From Neurospora tetrasperma FGSC 2508 (lineage: Eukaryota > Ascomycota > Sordariomycetes > Sordariales > Sordariaceae): a DNA stretch of 64,000 nt. Position numbers and translations under genes: made by a program. The stretch is taken from positions 4,052,858 to 4,116,857 of the forward strand of contig NW_009799179.1 in NCBI RefSeq assembly GCF_000213175.1, given 5' to 3'. Below the pieces are notes generated by a model that was not told the DNA's origin, did no database searches, and saw only the letters and a list, made by a program, of their open reading frames with translations. Of the stretch, positions 58,244-64,000 are shown piece by piece; position 1 is the stretch's first letter, and the number at the start of each line of letters is the position of its first letter.

Positions 58244-59409
58244 ATGAAGCTATCATCAGTCATACTGAGCTCCTCCGCCTTCTTAGCCGGAGGGGCTTCA
58301 GCATGGGGAGGTACGAAAGAACACCAATTCCCCTTCCTTACCATTCCCCCCCAACATTCGCGAATCGCACTCAAGAGATGGAACATCGCTAACATACGTC
58401 GCCTACAACAACAACAGGCTTCGGACACATCACCGTCGCCTACGTCGCCAGCAACTTCGTCTCCAACTCCACCGCCTCCTACTTCCAAACCCTCCTGCGC
58501 AACGACACCTCTGACTACCTCGCCAACGTAGCCACCTGGGCCGACTCGATCCGGTACACCAAATGGGGTCGTTGGACGGGGCCCCTGCACTACATCGACG
58601 CGAAGGACTCACCCCCCGATTCATGCGGCATCATCTACGAGCGTGACTGCAAGCCCGAGGGTTGTGTGGTCAGCGCCATTCAAAACTACACCTCTCGCCT
58701 TTTGGACCAAAGCCTACACGTGGTCGAGCGCGCGCAGGCGGCCAAGTTCGTGATTCACTTTGTCGGGGACATCCACCAGCCGCTGCACACGGAGGACGTG
58801 GAGAAGGGAGGAAACGGGATCTCGGTGTTCTTTGATGAGAAGCGGTTCAACCTGCACCATGTTTGGGACTCGAGCATTGCCGAGAAAATCGTTACGCACA
58901 AGAAGCAGGGTGTTGGTAGGAGGCCCTTTCCCGCGGCCAAGAAGTGGGCAGATGCGTTGGCGGAGGAGATCAGGGAGGGCCAGTACAAGGCGAATAGCAG
59001 TGATTGGGTGAAGGGGTTGGAGCTGAAGGAGGCGAGCGAGATTGCGCTGCAGTGGGCGATTGAGGGGAACGAGCATGTTTGCACTGTTGGTAAGTTCTCT
59101 TCGTTCCGTCCCTGTACCTCTCTTTCTTGGTATCCGTCAGGGAACCGTTGCTTAACACTACTTCCTTGACTAGTCCTCCCCGAAGGCCCCGAGGCCATCC
59201 GCGACCAGGAGCTCGGTGGTGCCTACTTCGAAGCCGCCGCCCCCATCGTCGAGTTGCAGATCGCAAAGGCCGGCTACCGTCTGGCTGCCTGGCTCGATCT
59301 CATCGTCTCCGGTATTGAGAAGAACGAGACAATAAGCCCACCAACCCTACCAAAGCGGCCGGACGTTGTTACTGCGGAACAAAAGCCGATGATGTTGGGC
59401 GACCTATGA
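58244..59409 (+). CDS. Secreted S1/P1-type nuclease
   Basis: Three exons: 58,244-58,310, 58,418-59,089 and 59,174-59,409, totalling 975 nt and 324 residues. Introns are GTACGA..CAG and GTAAGT..TAG. Signal peptide residues 1-20 end at ASA, so mature Trp1 is W21. All nine zinc ligands known from P1 nuclease are in place with a constant offset of 20: W21, H26 (WGGFGH), D65 (TWAD), H80 (LHYID), H136, D140, H146 (HFVGDIHQPLH), H169 and D173 (NLHHVWD). Glycosylation-type sequons are present (NST, NYT). It ends with KAGYRLAAWLDLI and a 28-residue extension, so full length. It should cleave single-stranded DNA and RNA and 3'-nucleotides outside the cell, a phosphate and nitrogen scavenging role. Confidence 0.95.
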
Positions 59410-62400
59410 AACAGGCCTGGTGGAGGGTGTTTGTCGTGGGCCTTGGCGTTGGAAGAGTATGAATCATGACCGGGGATGAGCGTTTCGCAAATGCGTCTTG
59501 GCAACGGTTCGTTGGTTGAAGATATCAGGCTTGGGAAGAGATGCAGCGTGTTCTTTGATTGGGTACAGAATTAGACGATTGTATGGCTCAGGGTGCCGGG
59601 TAATGTTTGGGTGTCGACTGAGAAGTAGGTGATGCTAATGGATAACGAAATGCATGCCCACGTCTGCAATTGTTGCGTCATGTAGGTCTATGGTATTTTG
59701 TGTACAAGTATATGTCTGCCTGCCATGTATGTATGCAAAGTATACATTAACGTGCCTAAGATACCCTCAGAGCGTTAGGTGTAGATTTACCAGATCAGAT
59801 GCCAGATGTTTGGATGAGGTTCTCCTTTGCGCACCGAATAGGAACTTGACACGCCCCATTCCCCAAATTAACATCGAACAATATCATTGACTAACCATCC
59901 CTCATGCACACATTGGTCAACATTGTCGACTTTCCTGCCAGGTTGGCCAAACATTTCGCTGGTCCTCGGTAGCCATGTTTCGTTCTGATAATCTTCCGTT
60001 CAGCCAAGCGATTGACCCCACTTGAAAAGGGACTGAAGTCCTCCTTAGAGTACAACGACAATGATCACGTTGTATCAAGTCCGACGCATGGAGCCAAGCA
60101 CCCGATACATATCTTGGGGTTCAGGGGTTCCAAGGTGGGTTTCTTCAAAGACAACACACCATGAGAAACCGAATCGGGTATCCCGTTAAGGCTAGAAGAC
60201 AATGAGGAAGGGCGGCCGTTCCGCTGGTGGCTGATGTTATCATCACGTCTGTGGTTAAACAGACAAGCAACATTCAAGTGCCAACATCACCTTTGAAACA
60301 GTTGGGGGTTGATTGGGTACGCTGCACAACATCGGCTCGGTATCGGAATCACAATTCCAGGAGGTCTTCGAAAGTTGAATTCCGATGCTCATCTGTCATC
60401 ATCACAAATCCAACGGTCACAAGGATGTAAAAAGCCCGCTTCCACGTGAGAGTACCGAAAACCGACTGCTAAAGTCCCACTCGGCCCAAGCGTATAGTAT
60501 TGAAACGCTATGAATAAGAAGATGGGGTTTTGGGAGTGAACATCAATGTTACCTTCTGGACCCCGGGGACACAACATGTCTCAAGATGAACAAGGGCCGA
60601 GTTACATCCTTGGTGCGAATCGGTCTTGGCCAGAGTTCATATAGATGCGGGCGGACAGTATTATGTTTCGAATTCCGAGGGTTGATAGTAGCCTAAAGGC
60701 AATTGTCAGCAGCACAGACAGTCAGTGTATAGGTTTTCAACTGAAGAGAATATTGGATTGACGATCTAATTCCTTAAATTGATAATTTGTGCCGTCTTAA
60801 CCGTGCCGTTGGGTGAGAAGCACGCGTGGGCGCTACCTCAGACATCAGCGGTGCACTGTTTCCAATGAAGAAACAAGCCCATGGAACTGATGCGTCTGAC
60901 AGTTTGCCTTGACCTCGAGTGGCCTCTTAAGAACGGACGAGATTAGAACTTTATTTTGTGGTAAAGAAATTTGATGTGTGGAGAAATCATGCTGGATTTT
61001 GTGGTATGTTTGCCGTCTCCTACTCCTGAGTCCGGAAACATATCATGATAGGAGCAATTAAGCTTGATATGGTGAGAACAACGAACAATGCGACGGATTT
61101 CTGTTGAGGTTGTTGACGGCCAGTGAGGGATCAAGCGGAGTCCGGCCGATGGGAGGGAAACGATGTCCTTCCTTCAGTCCCTTGTTCTATAATCGGAATT
61201 AAGCTCTTGTTCCTGCATACGGAGGTGTCCACAGCTAGGGACGCTAGCCCAGAAAAAGTGGGGCATCCCCGGTGTACAAGCGCCAAGGGGGGCCTGTTAA
61301 GGACAACCTCAAGCGCTGAACAGTAGACATTGAGCGTGGCTACTGTAGTATGTACCGTCAATTTGGGTCGATCAATGAGCTGATCTCATTGAGGCTCACC
61401 GTGTTTCTTCCCGGACTGGGTGCCTTAGGTAACTAGACGAAGCAGTTAGACGGTACAGCATGACGTCGATGTTTGCTCGATTGATCAAATCATAGAACGC
61501 CTCTGAGGAGTAGAGTGTTGCTTGAAGGTCAGCTCATCGTAACTGTAGAGTATGGTAGAGTGTTAAGGATCATCATACTTTACTGAATAATAGGTAGAGA
61601 AGTCCAATCTTCTGCGGACGAGGTGAAAGGCATGAGATGGCGATAAGTAGTCCTACACAAAGTTTCCGTCCCGGCGACCAAAAAATGCCGAAGGCCGGGC
61701 AAGGTCGGCAACAACGCGGAGATAGAAACATCGGATATCGGCTACAATCCGGGTCGGCCAAGACCAAACACTGCTCTTTCGTCCGGTCTCGTTGGGCGTG
61801 TTTTGTTTCGTACGAGTTCCGACACCAGTTCTTCGCGATGCAGGAGCGTCCACCAGGAGTCTTTGGCTGGTTTTGCCTTGGCCCAATACAGAATTGATGC
61901 GCAGGGCATTCGGGTATAAGTTGTTATAGACAGATATCCGTACCTTGTGCTGTGTCAATACTGCATGTCCCTGATAGATATGTTGGGAACTCCTTGCCCA
62001 GGTAGAAACGGGTTGTGCTAGCACGGATAGGGACGGGAAGAGGATGAAGAGAGGTCAAAGTTGAAGTTAGGTACAGTGTTGTTGCAGTCTCTCGGCCCGG
62101 CATGGCATTGAACTTCTTTGCCTTGGGAGTGGAGCGGGTGCGCGCTAGCGCCTCGCTAGCGCTTCATCCCGAGACGCCAAATGCTGGATCGCCCTTTACC
62201 GGCTCGTGTGATTGGCTAAAGGCAAGACAATTATTAGGACCCTCGTCGCTTCTGGCACGCAAGTCGCTTCATCAACCTCTCTTCCACTGCACACTCTCGA
62301 GCCTCTTTGCTTTTCTCCCCAAACACTCATCGATGTTACTCCGAGTCCGTCATTTGCAACTGAAATGATTCGTTCGAAAGCGTCGATAGCTTTTACTCTC

Positions 62401-63300
62401 TGCGTTATGGGCTTCATTTGAGATGCATATCCACTTTCCTGACTGCTGTGAACGGCCATCGTGGACTCGTATTGGGCTGTAGAGATCTCAATCAAGCGCG
62501 ATATCTGGCGTCAATCACCACGAAATCCTCGGGCGTTTTGGGGAGAGGCTTTCACGCCAAGTCAGTGCAAGACCCCATGGGGTATATCCTAGAGCTATTC
62601 ATGGATGTCTATGCAGTCAGTTTGACCGTTGGCAGCCCCTTTCCATGCTACCTTTCACTCTACTGCTACCTCCGTTGACAGTTCGGCGCAGACGCCCTCT
62701 TCTTGCGATACCCTTGTATCACGTTTGAGATCGTGGAGACACACAACCCCCAAACCCCTCTCCGTCCGTTCCGACCTCCTGCTGCTCAATCCAGGATGCG
62801 ATTTAGTACTGGTTCCACGGGCAAAGAACGGCTATAGAGAACGGTCGGTTGATAGACTGGGGGAGGGTTACACAAGACAGATTCCTACCCTGGCCGGCAG
62901 CCTGTCGTAGTCTCGTGGAACAAACTTCTTGGCTAGCCAGGCAATAAGAAACGATGACCATGGGTTGGTGCCTCAGCATGCCCAGCTTTCTATATTACTT
63001 CTCCCTCTCTCCCTTCTCTTCCTTTGCATGCTTTATTTTTGCTTGTTGTGGTGGTAGCGTGTTTCTTTCATTCGTTCCTTTTCGACGCACGTTGTATATA
63101 CCCAATTAGCCGACACCGGGTGTCAGTTAATCATTCTCTTCTTTCAGTCAGCTTTGATATTACGGTCTGGAACCATTTTTGACACTTTACGTCTTACGCT
63201 TTACTTCGACTCCCGTACGCTCCAGGTGCCTGGTTATCTCATTCCTAAATCCTTACCGAATCCGAGATTTCGCGGCGAAGCTTCAATATCAACTATCAAC
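59410..63300. other. Intergenic, 3.9 kb, no supported gene
   Basis: Normal base composition, with only short overlapping frames and no recognisable domain or paired exons. A pyrimidine-rich tract (62,997-63,030) and TATATA at 63,094-63,099 lie 200-300 bp before the next start codon and may belong to its promoter. A non-coding RNA cannot be excluded. Confidence 0.5.
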
Positions 63301-64000
63301 ATGCTGATGAAGACCGCTCTTACTGCCCTCTTGGGCTTGGCCATGGTCACCGACGCAGCCATTGTTCCCAACACCGACTTCTCGACACTCGAGCAAAGGC
63401 AGAACCGTAACGGTAAATTTGGTGGTGGAAACCGCAACCAGGGTGGAAATGCGGGAAACAATGCCAACAAGGGAGGCAATAACCAACAACAAGCCAATAC
63501 CTGTCTGGCTCCGGGTGCCATCCAGACGGGTTCTGCATCGACGGGTCAGAGCGGTGCTGGGGCGGCAGATGGCCAGGTCAACTCCAAGACGTGCGTTAAA
63601 GGCAATATCATGAATTCTGCGATGTTCTCACTGACTTTGCAACAGCGACAAAGCCAACTTCATCAACTTCTGTAATGGCCAGACCTTGACGAACGGTCAA
63701 CAAATCAAGTCTGGCTCCTGCAACGGCATTCGTACGTGGACTATCTAGAGACATATCAAGACACCCACTAACAATTTGCAGCCATGGGCAAAATTCCTTC
63801 CACCGACCGGATGATTTCCGCCGTTATCCTCAACCCCAAGAACAACGACAATATCCAGGCCAGCAAGACCTTCACTATTCAGGTCAAGTTGAATAACATT
63901 GCGCTGGGTTCCTTTACCAATGCTACCAGCACTTACTACTCAGCTCCTCAGGACGTCGATGGCTCTGGTAGAGTTATTGGTCACACCCACGTCACCGTTC
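63301..64000 (+). CDS. Secreted fungal protein of unknown function, 5' part only
   Basis: Three exons seen: 63,301-63,590, 63,646-63,731 and 63,782 to beyond the window end. Donors are GTGCGT and GTACGT, and phases agree. It starts MLMKTALTALLGLAMVTDA, a signal peptide; a second ATG two codons on is possible. A Gly/Asn/Gln-rich linker follows (about residues 35-65: NRNGKFGGGNRNQGG, NNANKGGNNQQQ). The conserved domain then begins: NTCLAPGAIQTGSASTGQ, FINFCNGQTLTNGQQI, SGSCNGIPMGKIPS, MISAVILNP and TFTIQVKLNNIALGSFTNAT..YYSAPQDV, ending at GHTHVTV. This matches a family of extracellular ascomycete proteins that databases sometimes mislabel as ribosomal protein S17. It is not ribosomal. The function is unknown; a cell-surface or matrix role is inferred. 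Cut by the window end. Confidence 0.85.

Noticed and set aside
60065-62495. Search for tRNA genes and small genes in the 59.4-63.3 kb gap
   Set aside because: No B-box with matching A-box and no paired stems of a cloverleaf were found by eye; the short frames have no domains.

Overview
The window is nuclear DNA of a filamentous ascomycete, most likely a Sordariomycete (Sordariales-like). The evidence is short 50-150 nt introns with GT..AG ends and CTRAC/CTAAC-type branch points, fungal-specific families (PTH11-type rhodopsin-domain protein, DUF6604 protein, short secreted tyrosinase, S1/P1 nuclease), and sharply bounded AT-rich blocks in which CpA/TpG are scarce and TpA is abundant. That pattern is the signature of repeat-induced point mutation (RIP). 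The species cannot be named from the sequence alone.

Layout. (1) 1-30,290 is one long AT-rich, RIP-degraded repeat block with no live host gene that I can support. It holds two chromodomain-type Ty3/gypsy (chromovirus) fossils pointing away from each other. The left one runs on the minus strand from before position 1 to 8,232. The right one, on the plus strand at 14,142-23,449, is bounded by two 402-403 bp LTRs and a 5-bp target duplication. Between them lies a 5.9 kb spacer with a protease-like remnant of another gypsy element and a 62-bp satellite that contains an assembly gap (119 N). A younger-looking solo LTR sits inside the right element. After 23.45 kb come tandem repeats, a tRNA-like pol III fragment and unclassified RIP-mutated sequence.

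(2) 30,290-40,480 has normal base composition. It carries a five-exon minus-strand seven-helix rhodopsin-domain membrane protein and a two-exon minus-strand protein with a very acidic C-terminus, separated by long gene-free stretches. (3) 40,480-44,827 is a RIP-degraded DNA transposon with a recognisable Tc1/mariner-type DD34E transposase. It is flanked by near-perfect 77-bp inverted repeats that include a CA/TG microsatellite and are not themselves RIP-degraded.

(4) 44,828-64,000 is gene-bearing: secreted tyrosinase (+), three-repeat Myb protein (+), DUF6604 protein (-), a possible small membrane protein (-), PQ-loop vacuolar-type membrane protein (-), secreted S1/P1 nuclease (+), and the 5' part of a secreted fungal protein of unknown function (+) that runs off the window. 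For every complete spliced model the exon lengths sum to a multiple of three, which supports the intron calls.

The genes do not form an obvious pathway or cluster. The main interest is structural: the architecture of the RIP-ed blocks, the duplicated LTR ends with minisatellites, and the intact inverted repeats round the degraded DNA transposon.
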